Origin: Pyxicephalus adspersus
Lineage: Eukaryota > Chordata > Amphibia > Anura > Pyxicephalidae
Length of the DNA stretch: 64,000 nt
Assembly (NCBI RefSeq): GCF_032062135.1
Contig: NC_092866.1
Span: 30,364,746-30,428,745 of the forward strand
Direction of reading: 5' to 3'
Below, one piece after another: positions 24,051 to 37,262 of this stretch (position 1 is its first letter; the number at the start of each line of letters is the position of its first letter). The notes under the pieces were generated by a model that saw only the letters and a list, made by a program, of their open reading frames with translations, made no database searches and was not told the DNA's origin. A program made the position numbers and the translations under genes.

Positions 24051-25714
24051 CAGTTAGGTCCATAAATATTTGGACATAGACAACTTTTTTCTGTACATTA
24101 CCACAATTAATTTTAAATGAAACAACCTGGATGCAGTTAAACTGCAGACTTTCAGCTTTAATTCAGTGGGTTGAACAAAAAGATTGCATAAAAATGTGGG
24201 AAACTAAAACTTTTTTTGTTTTTTTTTTTTTACACAATCACTTTATTTCAGGGGCTCAAAAGTATTTGGACAATTGGCTCAAAGGCTATTTCATGGGGTG
24301 GTGTGGGCATTTCCTTCATTATGTCATTATCAATTAATTAAAAGGCCTGGAGTTGATTTGGGGGAGGGGTGCTTGTATGTGGAAGATTTTGCTGTGAACC
24401 GACAACAAGCGGTCAAAGGCGCTCTCTATACAGGTGAAACAAGCCATCCTTAAGCTGCAAAAACAGAAAAAACCCATCCGAGAAATTGCCACAAAATTAG
24501 GAGTGGCAAAATCTACAGTTTGGTACATCATCAGAAAGAAACAAAGCACTGGTGAACTCAGCAACGCCAAAAGACGCCCAAAAGACGCCCACGCCCACGC
24601 CCACGGAAGACAACAGTGGTGGGTGATCGCAGAATCATTTCCATGGTGAAGAGAAACGCCTTAACAACAGCCAACCAAATGAACAACACTCTCCAGGAAG
24701 TAGGCGTATCAATATCTAAGTCTACCATAAAGAGAAGACTGCACTAAAGTAAATACAGAGGGTGCACTGCAATGTGCAAGCCACTCATCAGCCTCAAGAC
24801 TAGAAAGGCTAGATTGGACTTTGATAAAAAAAAAAAAATGTAAAAAAGCCAGCACGGTTCTGGAAAAACATTCTTTGGACAAATGAAACCAAGATCAACC
24901 TTTACTAGAATGATGGCAAGAAAAAAGTATGGAGAAGGCGTGGAACAGCTCATGATCCAAAGCATACCACATCATTTGTAAAACATGGCGGAGGCAGTGT
25001 GATGGCTTGGGCATGCATGGCTGCCAATGGCACTGGGACACTATTGTTTATCAATGATGTGACACAGGACAGAAGCAGCTGAATGAATTCTGAGGTGTTC
25101 AGAGACATACAGTCTGCTCAAATCCAGCTAAATGCAGTCAAATTGATTGGGAGGCATTTCATAATACAGATGGATAATGACCCAAAACATACAGCCAAAG
25201 CAACCCAGGAGTTTAATAAAGCAAAGAAAGGGAATGTTCTTGAATGAAGTCAGTCACCTGACTTGAACCCAATTGAGCATGCTTTTCACTTGTTGAAGGC
25301 TAAACTTCAGAGAGCAAGGCCCACAAACAAACAGCAACTGAAATCCCCTGCAGTAAAGGCCTGGCAGAGCATTAAAAAGAAGGAAACCCAGCATCTGGTG
25401 ATGTCCATGAGTTCAAGACTACAGGCAGTCATTGCCAGCAAAGGGTTTTCAAGCAAGTATTAGAAATAAACATTTATTTTCAGCTTTTTAATTTGTCCAA
25501 TTACTTTTGAGCCCCTGAAATGAAGTGATTGTGTTAAAAAAGGCTTTAGTTACTCACATTTTTGTGCAATCTTTTTGTTCAACCCACTGAATTTAAGCTG
25601 AAAGTCTGCAGTCCAACTGCATCTGAGTTGTTTCATTTAAAATTATTGTGCCAATGTACAGAACCAAAAGTAGAAAAAAAGTTGTCTCTGTCCAAATATT
25701 TATGGACCTAACTG
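24051..25714 (+). mobile_element. Full-length Tc1-like DNA transposon
   Basis: Inverted termini CAGTTAGGTCCATAAATATT (24051) and its complement ending CCTAACTG (25714) are flanked by TA on both sides. The length is about 1.66 kb, usual for Tc1. Long subterminal complementarity extends more than 100 bp into each end. It is the same family as the truncated copy at 5764-7017. It inserted into sequence that may be Penelope pseudo-LTR. Confidence 0.95.
24434..25463 (+). pseudogene. Tc1-like transposase, inactivated
   Basis: The start codon position reads GTG (24434), presumably a mutated ATG. The N-terminal HTH is clear (KQAILKLQKQKKPIREIATK, then STVWYIIRKK). At about 24575-24605 the basic GRPR-type linker is expanded by CGCCCA repeats and the frame is lost. 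Later pieces include LWTNETK-like sequence at 24890, the second Asp in MDNDPKHTAK near 25175 and SPDLNPIEHAFHLL at 25257-25300 with the catalytic Glu. In-frame stops and shifts make it inactive. The C-terminal part (25263-25463) ends FSSKY. Confidence 0.9.
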
Positions 25715-25716
25715 TA

Positions 25717-26289
25717 AGTAGATATCAACCATATATTCAAAAAGTTCAAAATTACTCACTAAAGAAATAATAAATGCATAGTGCTATACAAAGGGTAAAT
25801 CTAGAATATCTGTCAGGTAATATTCCATAAAACCGAAAGTTGCATAGGTGTATATACATACATATATATAAATAGATAACTCATAAACAGATGTAGATTG
25901 TTACCACTCATTTGAACTACAGTCCAAATGGATTATTATATAATAAATAAATTATATATAATGATAGAGCATGAAAAAAGTACATTATTAGAGTAAATAC
26001 TTTTTCTTGGGATGTCTATTGATGTGGGGTTGAAACAAAAGGTTGTACTCACTTTTTGTTGGGATATTGGTCAAAGGAGAAAATGGAGAAATCATATAGG
26101 AAAAATGGAAATGTATGATAAAATGAATACTGCTGTTTGAGGAGAGGAAATGAGGAAATCAATGGTAGTAATGCAAATATTACTGCTGAAGTAACAAAGT
26201 GATTAAAGTGGCTACATCTATGGTAATGATAATTGGAGATATATGTAGGTGAATAGATAAATGAGTATTAGAATAAACACGATAGACGA
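25717..26289. other. Probable Penelope-like 5' flank
   Basis: AT-rich sequence between the Tc1 right end and the first recognisable Penelope RT codons. No coding similarity. Confidence 0.3.
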
Positions 26290-27124
26290 TATACATGATT
26301 GACGATAGATGTAGAAGCACTTTACTCAGGTATCCCCCATACAAAAGGGCCTAACCAAGATATCTCAATGCCTTACCAGACATCAACCCACATCTACGAA
26401 CGAAAATAACTTTATACTACGATTATTACAGTACATTTTAGAAAGAAATGTTTTAATTTTTGATGGTACCACATATCTTAAAACCCAAGAAGTTGCCATG
26501 GAGACCAAATGTGCTCCCTCCTACGCTAACTTGTACCTTGGCAAATGAGAGAGAGAGCGCTTTTCCACCATCTCTACCACACAGTTTGGTCCCCATTTAC
26601 TATCATGGCAAAGCTACATAGATAATATCTTGATGTTTTGGACAGGTCCTCTACATCTTATTGACCAGTTTATCCAGATGATCCAACAGAATGACTTCAA
26701 TCAAACCTGCTTGCTATTCTTAGATGTTTCTAACATTATCAATGAGAACAATACTGTATCTACCTCTCTATATAGGAAGACTACTGCAGGGAACAGTATC
26801 CTACATGCTAAAAGCACTCTTCCATCCTCATTAAAAAAAAATGTATCCTGTATGGTCAATATATTCACCTAAGACGCAATTGCTCCATGGACTCAACATT
26901 CAAACTAGAAGCAAAAGCACTTAGAGAAAGACTCTTACAAATAGGTTATTCCAAGAAACGCTTAACAAAAGCCTACAACAAAGTCCGCCAACTTTCAAGA
27001 GATAACCTGCTGATGGATAAACCCAAACAACTGACAACTAGTAACGCGGTGACAAGAATCATCACCACATACTGCCAACAACACAGATGGATCCAACAGA
27101 TATATCAGAAACATTGGCATCTTC
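26290..27124 (+). pseudogene. Penelope-like reverse transcriptase relic
   Basis: Multi-frame similarity to Penelope-like RT, which is related to telomerase RT. Near 26460-26550 it reads FDGTTYLKTQEVAMETKCAP then SYANLYLG. The catalytic box at 26612-26640 is YIDNILMFW, where the second Asp of YxDD is Asn. Then LCLLFLDVS and STSLYRKTTAGNSILH (a conserved LYRKxT motif) follow. Several frameshifts are present (for example at 26869). It is interrupted at 27125-27128 by TTAA and a piggyBac insertion. The GIY-YIG part continues at about 29765. Confidence 0.85.
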
Positions 27125-27496
27125 TTAAGCCCCCTAGCGTTCTAATTCTGTCAGTTTTTTGATGCAAAAAAGGATCCTATTTTTTTTTGCATAGAAATTT
27201 TTGTATTTTTAATATTATTATTTTTTATTTTATATTGTGGGCCTCTATTTCTTAGGAATAACTCCTGGGTATAATATTTTTATTAATTTGTTATATAATA
27301 TTCATAAATTATAATATAATACATAATTATAAATCATAATTATAAAAAACAAAATAATAGACCACAACAGTGAAATTTATCAAAAAAAATATTTTATCAA
27401 AAATTTATCACTGAAATTTTCTAAACAAGGGTGCAATATTATTGATAAATAATATTATGCGTTAAATGCAGATTTTAGAATTTTTTTTTTTAAATT

Positions 27497-29345
<1,849 letters not shown>

Positions 29346-29656
29346 GCGGTCTCCAGCAATCAGTCAGGAACAATCAAGGTCAAAGACAAAGTGATAAAAT
29401 GATACATTCAGGAAGTCATTTATAAGCCATTAAAAGGTCAGATCAAGGTCAGGGCTAATAGTGGGCAAAATGTAAATCAGGGCACTGGGCAATGGTGCAC
29501 TAAAATGTGTATTTGTACTTTTATTTTATGTTTTTACTGTAAAAAAAAAATTTAAAAGCACATTACATAGTAATCTGCTTTTAAATTTCCCGCCCCCAGA
29601 ACCCATTACTCCACCGCGATGCGGTGGGGATGTCCTGCCCTGCTACCTCCACTGAA

Positions 29657-29702
29657 GCTGCTCGCATCCCCCGGAGGCTGATCTCCGGGTAATGCGAGCA
29701 GC
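29657..29702. repeat. GC-rich hairpin in piggyBac terminus
   Basis: GCTGCTCGCAT (29657-29667) pairs with ATGCGAGCAGC (29692-29702). Inside it CCCGGAG pairs with CTCCGGG around a 6-nt loop. It lies in the noncoding end of the piggyBac copy. Confidence 0.85.
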
Positions 29703-29764
29703 TGCAGTAAATTCCGGGGGGTGATGCCAGCGGCAATTTACTATTGGTGATCACAGAAATGACA

Positions 29765-30112
29765 AACACACTGTTCAAGACACTATATAAACAACCCCGG
29801 GAGTGATCTATCTGATCATGTGCCCCCGTGGTGCATATGAAATCGGGAAAGCCAAAAGACCTCTACGGAAACGCATATATGAGCACATATATACAGTAAG
29901 GAATAGAAAAATTACTACTCCTTTCAGCCACCATATGGCAACAAAGCAGAATTTCAACACTCAAGGACCACAATTTGTTGGCCTAGAACATATCTCCCCC
30001 AATCCCCAGGGTGGGCGAGATTGATAATCTCCATTTGCAATCAGAGTGCCGATGGATTGTTACATCACAATCTACAAGTACCCTGGTCTTAACGATATGT
30101 TAAGCTTCAATA
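29765..30112 (+). pseudogene. Penelope-like GIY-YIG endonuclease relic
   Basis: The frame at 29803-30024 reads MIYLIMCPRGAYEIGKAKRP then LRKRIYEHIYTVRN. This fits the GIY-YIG nuclease that Penelope-like elements carry after the RT: a hydrophobic Y-x-I start, CPxG, Y..IGK, and R..EH. After a one-base shift at about 30020 it continues DNLHLQSECRWIVTSQSTST, carrying the late conserved acidic residue, and stops at 30112. The CPxC cysteine pair is reduced to CPR. With 26290-27124 it forms one retroelement split by piggyBac. Confidence 0.85.
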
Positions 30113-31540
30113 CTTTACCTAAACTATATTCAATCCTTTTTTTCTCACCATTTGATCACGTAATACCTACATAACTTACATTATGATAACATTCAGATCA
30201 CCTACTACTTCCATCATTAGCAACATCTAGTCCTTATTCATATTTATATTTCTCTCTTGACCTATAATTCATGATATTCACTATGCTATCTAAATGCTAC
30301 TGTGTATCATATGCTACTATGTATATTATATTGTTTTTGTTTATATGAAGAGTTATTTTCCTTTTATACATTTTTGAGTGATCAATACACTTTACGTTAT
30401 GGTATGATGTACCTATATATTGATTGTAATATATATTCGATATCGACTTTTACCTTGATATTTGTGTTTGTATTATGTCATACTCATAAGAACTGTTTTT
30501 ATTGACATGCGGTTCAAACATACAATTATCCACTTATAACACATTTATCATCAGTTACTACTATCACCTTGACCAGAACTCTAATACCCTTCTCCTTTTC
30601 ATTTCTATACACTACAATATGTATCTTTAACATCCCACGCATAACTTTAACATCCCACGCACTCACTTCTCTTACACCATTACATGCATATTTCATTGCC
30701 CCCATCCCCCACCTCTGTCTCATCACTACTAGGAGATCATTCATACACCCATCCCCAACAAGGTACGGCACTACATTGTAATGACTGGCAGGTTTCCTCT
30801 GTCCTAGCCCAGCAAACTCTTCATTTATGCCTCACATGCTCCCCTCTTCTGGACAATGCATTTAAAATGAGGTGTGTGTGTGTGGGGGGGGGTGAGGTTA
30901 GCACAGTCAGCTCTGGAAATGAGAGATAAGTGAGCAGGACTAGGTGTGGTCAGTTGATAAGTTGCACCAGCCAACATGAGGGACATTGTAGCTTTGAATT
31001 TAGTAGAAGTGCAGCAGTGATGCCACCTGATCATGAAAAGCTATATGAGGTTGACTTTACTGGCAAGATCAATAGATATAATATATGTTAAGAGCTGTAG
31101 CACAAGTTTTCTTTAATGTGGGGCCATCATGTTCAACATGATGGCCCTCAGGGAAGGTTTGGGTACTTTAAGGTTATCAAGAGAATTAATTATAAGCAGT
31201 TTAAACACTGGACATTAACAGCTTACAAATTATGTCAGTCTATCAGCAGTTGGTGCTACAAATTATAAATGTCTCTGTCAATTTCTTATGAAGACAACTG
31301 TTTTATTGTATGCTTGTAAAGTTATTAACATATATAGTCCCCCTGTCAAGGCAGAAATGTCAGCTCATTGTCAGGATGTAAGGGTCTTTTGGAGACTGAT
31401 ATGTCCCCTGACTCAAATGATGGCTGCTAAAAGAAGAAAAACGGTAAGTGTACAAAGCTTCTGATTTCTTTCATGTAAACCTCAACACCTGCCAGCACTG
31501 AATTTAGGTAGGACATCACATTCAAAATCATTCAAAGAGG
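30113..31540. other. Noncoding, possible retroelement flanks
   Basis: No gene is supported. ORFs near 30526-30929 are pyrimidine-rich low-complexity readings. A (GT)/(G)n tract lies at 30873-30893. The part from about 30920 to 31540 may be the 5' LTR side of the BEL/Pao relic that follows; I could not match a second LTR. Confidence 0.35.
31121..31147. repeat. Perfect short hairpin
   Basis: GGGCCATCATGTT and AACATGATGGCCC are exact complements separated by one base. There is no U-run afterwards, so I do not call a terminator. Confidence 0.9.
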
Positions 31541-31832
31541 TATGTGGAAAGAGAGCTTTATGTTGATGAGGGGGTAACATCTGTACCTACTACAACAGAT
31601 TCTCAAGACTGGGATGCACCCCTGCCTGAAGAACAGAAACAGCAGTGTGAGGATTGGCCCAAGCAGCTGGAACATGTCCAGGTATCAGTTCAGGTGTATC
31701 AGTTTCTTGATCTAACACTAAGCAAAAAGGAACTTTGTGTGTTTTCAGATGCTTCTATTCAGGGAATAGCTGCAGTGGCCTACTTGAAACCAGTTTTAAC
31801 ATATTCCGAAGACCAACGACTACTTAACCTAC
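31541..31832 (+). pseudogene. BEL/Pao retrotransposon pol relic (RT and RNase H)
   Basis: The open frame from 31544 includes YVDEGVTSVPTT, corresponding to the YVDD box region of a BEL/Pao RT with the second Asp changed to Glu. WDAPLPEEQKQQCEDWPKQL is the typical BEL connection segment, and KKELCVFSDASIQGIAAVAY is the RNase H start with its catalytic Asp. Segments are joined with internal deletions. The frame then runs into the MITE at 31837. Confidence 0.8.
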
Positions 31833-31836
31833 TTAA

Positions 31837-32121
31837 CCTCCCTGGCAGTATTCCCATGTGTGGCTTGGGGTTCATTTTCAGTCACAAAAGTGGTAACCCC
31901 GAGATACACCTGGGGGGGTCTGGCATTGTAAGGGACTTACCTGTTCTCGACAAGCCCGCAGTGGCCCCTGGCAATGTTCGCCCGGCATCTGTGACCCCTA
32001 GCCTGGCATCCCCAGTGTGATCAACGGGATGTGTGAGCGCTGGGGGGCGTAACCAGGCAGGAAATTTAAACAGAATGAACCGCTTTGACATTCAAAATTA
32101 CTAATCAGACCGCCAGGGAGG
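31837..32121 (-). mobile_element. piggyBac-type MITE, 285 bp, intact ends
   Basis: TTAA at 31833-31836 and 32122-32125. The ends CCTCCCTGGCAG and CCGCCAGGGAGG are inverted. The right end, read inward, matches end type A seen at 20128 (CCTGGCGGTCTGATTA); the left end matches end type B of 12470. It splits the BEL/Pao relic. Confidence 0.9.
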
Positions 32122-32125
32122 TTAA

Positions 32126-32420
32126 ACCAGCAACACTGGTAACCCAGAATTTTGCATCCTATCCTTTACTTTCTGGAACATTTGGTGGCAAAGATCTCTG
32201 TAAACCAAAGTGGAGGCAGGTTCAGAGCTTGGCCAAGGTCTTCTAGGACAAATGGAGTAGGCAAAAAGGGAGTCAGTCATATAGATCAAACATCCTGCCA
32301 GGTACCATTGTACTTCTGAAAAACCATCCAACCAAAGGGAATGAATGGCATATGGGCCATGTAACGAAGACCCTCCCTGACAAAGAAGTTTTAAGTTTTT
32401 AAGGCAGAAAAAATGTCACA
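32126..32420 (+). pseudogene. BEL/Pao integrase C-terminal relic
   Basis: After the MITE the plus strand reads KWRQVQSLAKVF, then a stop, DKWSRQKGSQSY, and PGTIVLLKNHPTKGNEWHMG. This matches the end of BEL/Pao integrase, where WRRVQxLADxFWxRW and a VVLLKDxxxxRNxWPxG segment are typical. RNase H end and integrase core are missing between this and 31832. Confidence 0.7.
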
Positions 32421-35400
32421 ATGGCTTAGGGTTCTGGGTTTTTACTCAGACTTATGACAAAACTTGTTTTGCTCCAACCCCCTGTGGAATATCATTAAAG
32501 ATGGATGGATATAAATCATGGTATCTATTAAAGATACCAGGCGAGGAGTGTGCTATCAACAGTTTTCGTTCATGTAAATAGTATGTATATAGTTTAAATA
32601 GTAGTAGTTCTGCTCCCTCTATTTTATTACAATTTATTTTTCTCTTTCTGCCTTTAATGATGGCATTTTCTAAAGTTTAGAGGAAGGTGGTGGTAATTTA
32701 TATAGCGGACACAACTGTATTACTGCTGATGCATCCACATCCTTCCCTGTACTTTTCAAGCCTATCCTAGCTTCATTGGTATGTTATTGATGTATTTAAA
32801 CATCTTGTGATAGTGAAATGTGTATTTTGTTGTATTAGTGCATTTCAGTTATAATCTTTGACATAATGTTCTGTTAAGTTCTTCAAGAGCTGTATTACAT
32901 CTTGTTATGTATTGACTGTGTATATACCTTTTGCTTTATTCATTTCTGTATGCTTGCTTTGTATATTTTACTAATTTTGCACTACTGTTTGTTTTTTCCA
33001 GTTTTACCTTCTCTCAGTTATACACATTAAATAAGTTTCTGGAACTTAAACAGTGTGGTGATTGGGAGATAAGTTAACCGTCGGTCAAATCATTTTTGAC
33101 AATGAGAAGGGCAGAACAATATAATTTTTTGATAGCTCTCTCCCAATGGCTTGAATATTTTGGTGTTTAATTTGAGGCTATTGTGAAACATTTTATAAAG
33201 TATACGATAGAAATAATACATGTACTTGAAACTATGGGTGTGGAACATGTAAAAAAAGCTCTTGTCTTTTTTGAGTTACAGTACATGTACAGCTAACTTT
33301 TTGTGGCCTAGATAACATAAGGATGATTTAGAACTGCATATTTTTTCTTGCTGTTACTATCTCTGCTGTATTTCTGGTGCCACCAAAATAAAAGATAAGG
33401 GCAAATCCTGTAACAGGGACACCTGTTTTGTGACAATGGTCTACGAGTTGAATTTCCATCACTGTGTGGTCAATTGTTATTATTTCCACATGAATCATAC
33501 AAATGACTATTACTGCTTGAAATTAGCTATAAGTTACTCTTATATTAATACAATTACTTCAGTGTCCTAATAGTAAAATATCTTAGGAAATGATTGCATA
33601 TTCAAGTATAAATGATGTTTGGTGACTGTCATAATGACTTCGATGTGGCACACCAGATATCTAACACATGGAAATTGTAGATACCAGTGGACCTTCAAGC
33701 CCTAGCTCTGGTTTAGGCAAGTGTTAAAAATTTTACAGGTTGTCAGAAATTTTGCTCTTGCACGTTAGCAACAGGGTTGTTTAATGAATCATTTAAAATG
33801 CAATAAAATACACAAAAACACCAGTAAAGTTTATTTCTCTAAACATAATACAACTGCGTTTATAGTGCACTATACTATACTATGCCATTATTAATGATTA
33901 ATCATTGGAAATCACAAACTGCAAGTTTCAAAAAGCAAAAGCCTAAATCTATCTATAGTAGACAAATAGAATGATTTTCATTTTGCTCTCTACTGCTCTA
34001 CTGGCTGTCTGGAAAAACATGGCATGGGATAATGGCCAAGACTAATCATGCAGGCACTACCAGCTTTAAACAATTTTTTTATTTAAGTATGGCACAGTAA
34101 AAAATAATTGTATTTACTACACAGCAACCCATTATGTTTAGTGAATGTTTTTGCAGTTGTTCTCTGCACTAGTTTCAGTTATAAGACAATGTAAAGAATG
34201 TCATTTTAATACCGGCTTGGGCTTATGACACTTCTCAGAGCGCAGGTTAAGAAAATACAGAAATTAAAGGATATAAATTTGCAATGTTTGTGCAGTCCCT
34301 GTATGCAGCAGGTATTAATGCATAAAATGGTAAAGGAGTCTGATGTTAAAGAAAACTCAGGGGTGTCACCTCCATAGAATTTTTTGCAAGGGGTAGGGCC
34401 ATCAAATACCTGGATACCAGTTGCCTCTCTGTTTTTCAATTTTTCCACAATGACCACACATAAGGTATATGTAAGGAAAAAGCACTGCCTAGAAGCATTT
34501 AGGCAGACGGCCAAGAAGTATCTCTGCCTATCATGCATAACCCTTATTGAGAATACCATTCTGAGACTCCCGCTAAATAAAACAGAAACACTGCTGTAGA
34601 TATTACGTGCTGGTGCCCAGACATACCTGAACTATTAAAGCATTTTTTCACAGCCAGTTCTGAAGGCAAAACTCTGGAACTTCCAGGTGTTATTTGATTT
34701 GCCCCCCAAGTCCCACATATTTATATTAATTCATTGCCTATAAGGTAGCTGCACTTTATACCTGCTACAGACTTTACTTAAAGGTTACTCCTGGTCTAAT
34801 TTTTAATACCACAGTTGGCCTCCTGTGATGATTTTTGGCCTTTTTTTTATCATATCTCCAAGTTTTTCTCAGTCTCCCCAATTAAAAGAAAACAGCGATT
34901 TACATATTCTATATTTCATCCTGCTATAAACTGGTTGGTATGAAGAGTCAGAGTGAGTCAAAAAATGTCTGTAGAAACACCCACTACAATTGCAAATAAC
35001 AGTTTGCAGACACCATGCCTACCTAAGTTAAGGCACCCAGCTTTGTGTAGAAGGTGGGTGAAGCAAGAGAGAAAATAAGATGCTAGATGATGCATGTGTT
35101 TTCAGTTACATATTATACACTTCACACTCTACATCTATTGTATAAATGGGTGAATTATATATAACATATGTTTATATATAAACATATCTGTTTGCTGTAT
35201 AAACATATATAACCATCTATTGTCGTACAAAACACAGTAAGTCAATTGAAAAGAGCACTTCATTCATATCATTCATAAACAGAACACAACAAAGATATAG
35301 GGAGGGGGGCAGAGAAATTAAGCAGCAAAAGCAGATGCGACATAAAAAATTGAGGTTTTAACTTTGCTTTAACCAAATATCTATTTTAAATGTTTGTTGA

Positions 35401-36089
35401 ATCTTTTGAGATTACCACTCCAAGCAAATACTAATAAGCTTACATATACTTTGAATGCAGGTAATTTGAACCCTTTATTGTCTATCCAAAAACCATATTA
35501 AAATATACAGGTGTGACAGAGGTATATTAAATAACAAGTTTTATTGAATATTCCCAAGTTATCATATAGGTTTAATTTTACACGGGTGTGGATAGATAAT
35601 CTATGCATTTACTTGATACAATAGAAAGTTGAATTTGTGGATACTTGCAAATGTTTAAAACCTGTTCATCTCCAGAAAAAAAAATATTTATGTACATGCT
35701 GTACAAGTATGCAGTTTTAGATTTTTGTGCCTTGTTCAAGGTCAAGGACTTAGAGTTGTGAAGCAAAAGATTCAGCATAACTGCCAGGCACTTGTCTTTT
35801 AATTCTTCTATATCTTTAATGACAAGTTAATCAGATAGAAAACCAGATTTTCCATCTCCTCCTTAATGAGTTACCATGTCTTGCTCTGCACGGTGTCTCT
35901 GTGTAGAGGCAATCATTTAAGTAGAGGAAGGGCTTGGCTTCCTTGACTCAGAGCTGCCTCATTTAAGACTGACGGAGAAATGATTGGCAAGTAAAAGGAA
36001 AATGCCAAAGCTACTATTGTAGACCCAGTTCCTGCTAATCTAAATCCTGCTGCAGTTTTCTGGTGTTCAGAATTTAAATTAAAAGCAGA
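32421..36089. other. No recognisable gene or classified repeat
   Basis: AT-rich noncoding sequence. Possible LTR-like sequence occurs around 32640-33070 after the BEL relic. Small ORFs at 34206-34599 and 35578-35778 show no domain and no credible splice-bounded exon. Confidence 0.4.
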
Positions 36090-37262
36090 CCTTTGAGAGG
36101 GTGCTGAGAAGTATGTAACTATGCAAATATCAGGTCTTTGCGATTATTAAAACTGTTTTTTTTTTTTGTTTGTTTGTTTTTTTTTTTAGTGAAAAGCTGA
36201 GATGGGAGAGGCACAAGCAAGATTCACGTCGTTTGAGTTACGGGCCAACATGAAGATTTTGTTTCTTCAGGGAAAGTCAGCAAAAGACATTCACACAGAT
36301 ATGTCTCAAACACTGGGAGATAAGTGTCCTTGTCACTGTCAAAACCTGAATATCTTGTTTCAAGACTGGGCATTTCAACGTTAAAGATGGACCCCGCAGT
36401 GGGCGCACCCCAACCTCAACTAGCCTGGCAACCTGCGATGCTGTCCATGAGCTGATTATTGAGGACTGGCGAATATCCGCAAAAAAGATAGCCCAGATAC
36501 TTGACATCTCACGGGTGTGTGTTGGGTTTATCACCACTATCCTAAACAAGCGCAAGCATTTAGCGAAGTGATCAGGAGGAACATGTTGAAGCATCCAAAG
36601 CCGTTTTGGCCCATTTTGAAGCTGCACAGGACTTTTTGGCTAGGTTAGTGACTGAGGATGAAACCTGGCTCCACATCCATGATCCTAAAACCAAGGAACA
36701 GTCAATGGAATGGCACCACAGCGGGTCCCCACGCCCAAAGAAGTTCCCAACCCAGAAATCGGCCAAAAAGTCACGGCGTCCGTTCTCTGGGACAAAGAGG
36801 GTATTCTGTTGGTGGACTACCTACCTCAGGGCTCAAGTATCACCGGACGACGAAACGCCGTGGAAAGTTGACCAAAGGGATCCATTTTTTGCAGGACAAT
36901 GCACCTGCGCACACGTCCAACATTGTGGCTGCCAAATTGAAAACCCTGGGTTTCCAACTGGTCCACCATCCCCCCCACTCACCTGACCTGGCCCCTTCGG
37001 ATTATTATCTGTTCCCGAATTTGAAGAAACACCTGAAGGGGCAACTTTATGAGGACATTTCTGAGGTCAAAGATGCTACTGAGAGCTGGGTTTGTGGCCC
37101 AACCGGGTCTAGAAAAGCTGCAACTATGGATATCTTAAACAATTTATAAAAGGATAATGAAAAAATTTGCTTATATTTTTTTTTGTGCTTGTGGATTTTG
37201 AAATTATTTCGTGAACACATTTTAAATTCTGGAGCACTGCAAACTTTTTTAAGCATCATTGT
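36090..37262 (+). mobile_element. mariner-like DNA transposon, decayed
   Basis: About 1.17 kb surrounding a mariner transposase. The left end near GGGTGCTGAGAAGTATG and the right end near GGAGCACTGCAAACTT (in reverse) are roughly inverted, but the termini are too diverged to fix exactly. Poly-T runs precede the coding part. Confidence 0.8.
36202..37149 (+). pseudogene. mariner transposase (DD34D), broken
   Basis: It starts MGEAQARFTSFELRANMKIL, the first HTH region. Then come FKTGHFNVKDGPRSGRTPTS (frameshifted), and the catalytic core with VTEDETWLH (first Asp, about 36651), FLQDNAPAHTS (second Asp, about 36895) and SPDLAPSDYYLFPNLKKHL (third Asp, about 36997). Thirty-four residues separate the last two Asp, diagnostic for mariner. 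WDKEGILLVDYLPQGS is also clear near 36785-36840. Frameshifts at about 36370, 36570, 36780 and 36890 prevent a full protein. Confidence 0.93.

Noticed and set aside
34206..34599. Overlapping ORFs on both strands as a possible gene.
   Set aside because: No domain, no conserved start or splice context, and AT-rich codon use like the surrounding spacer.
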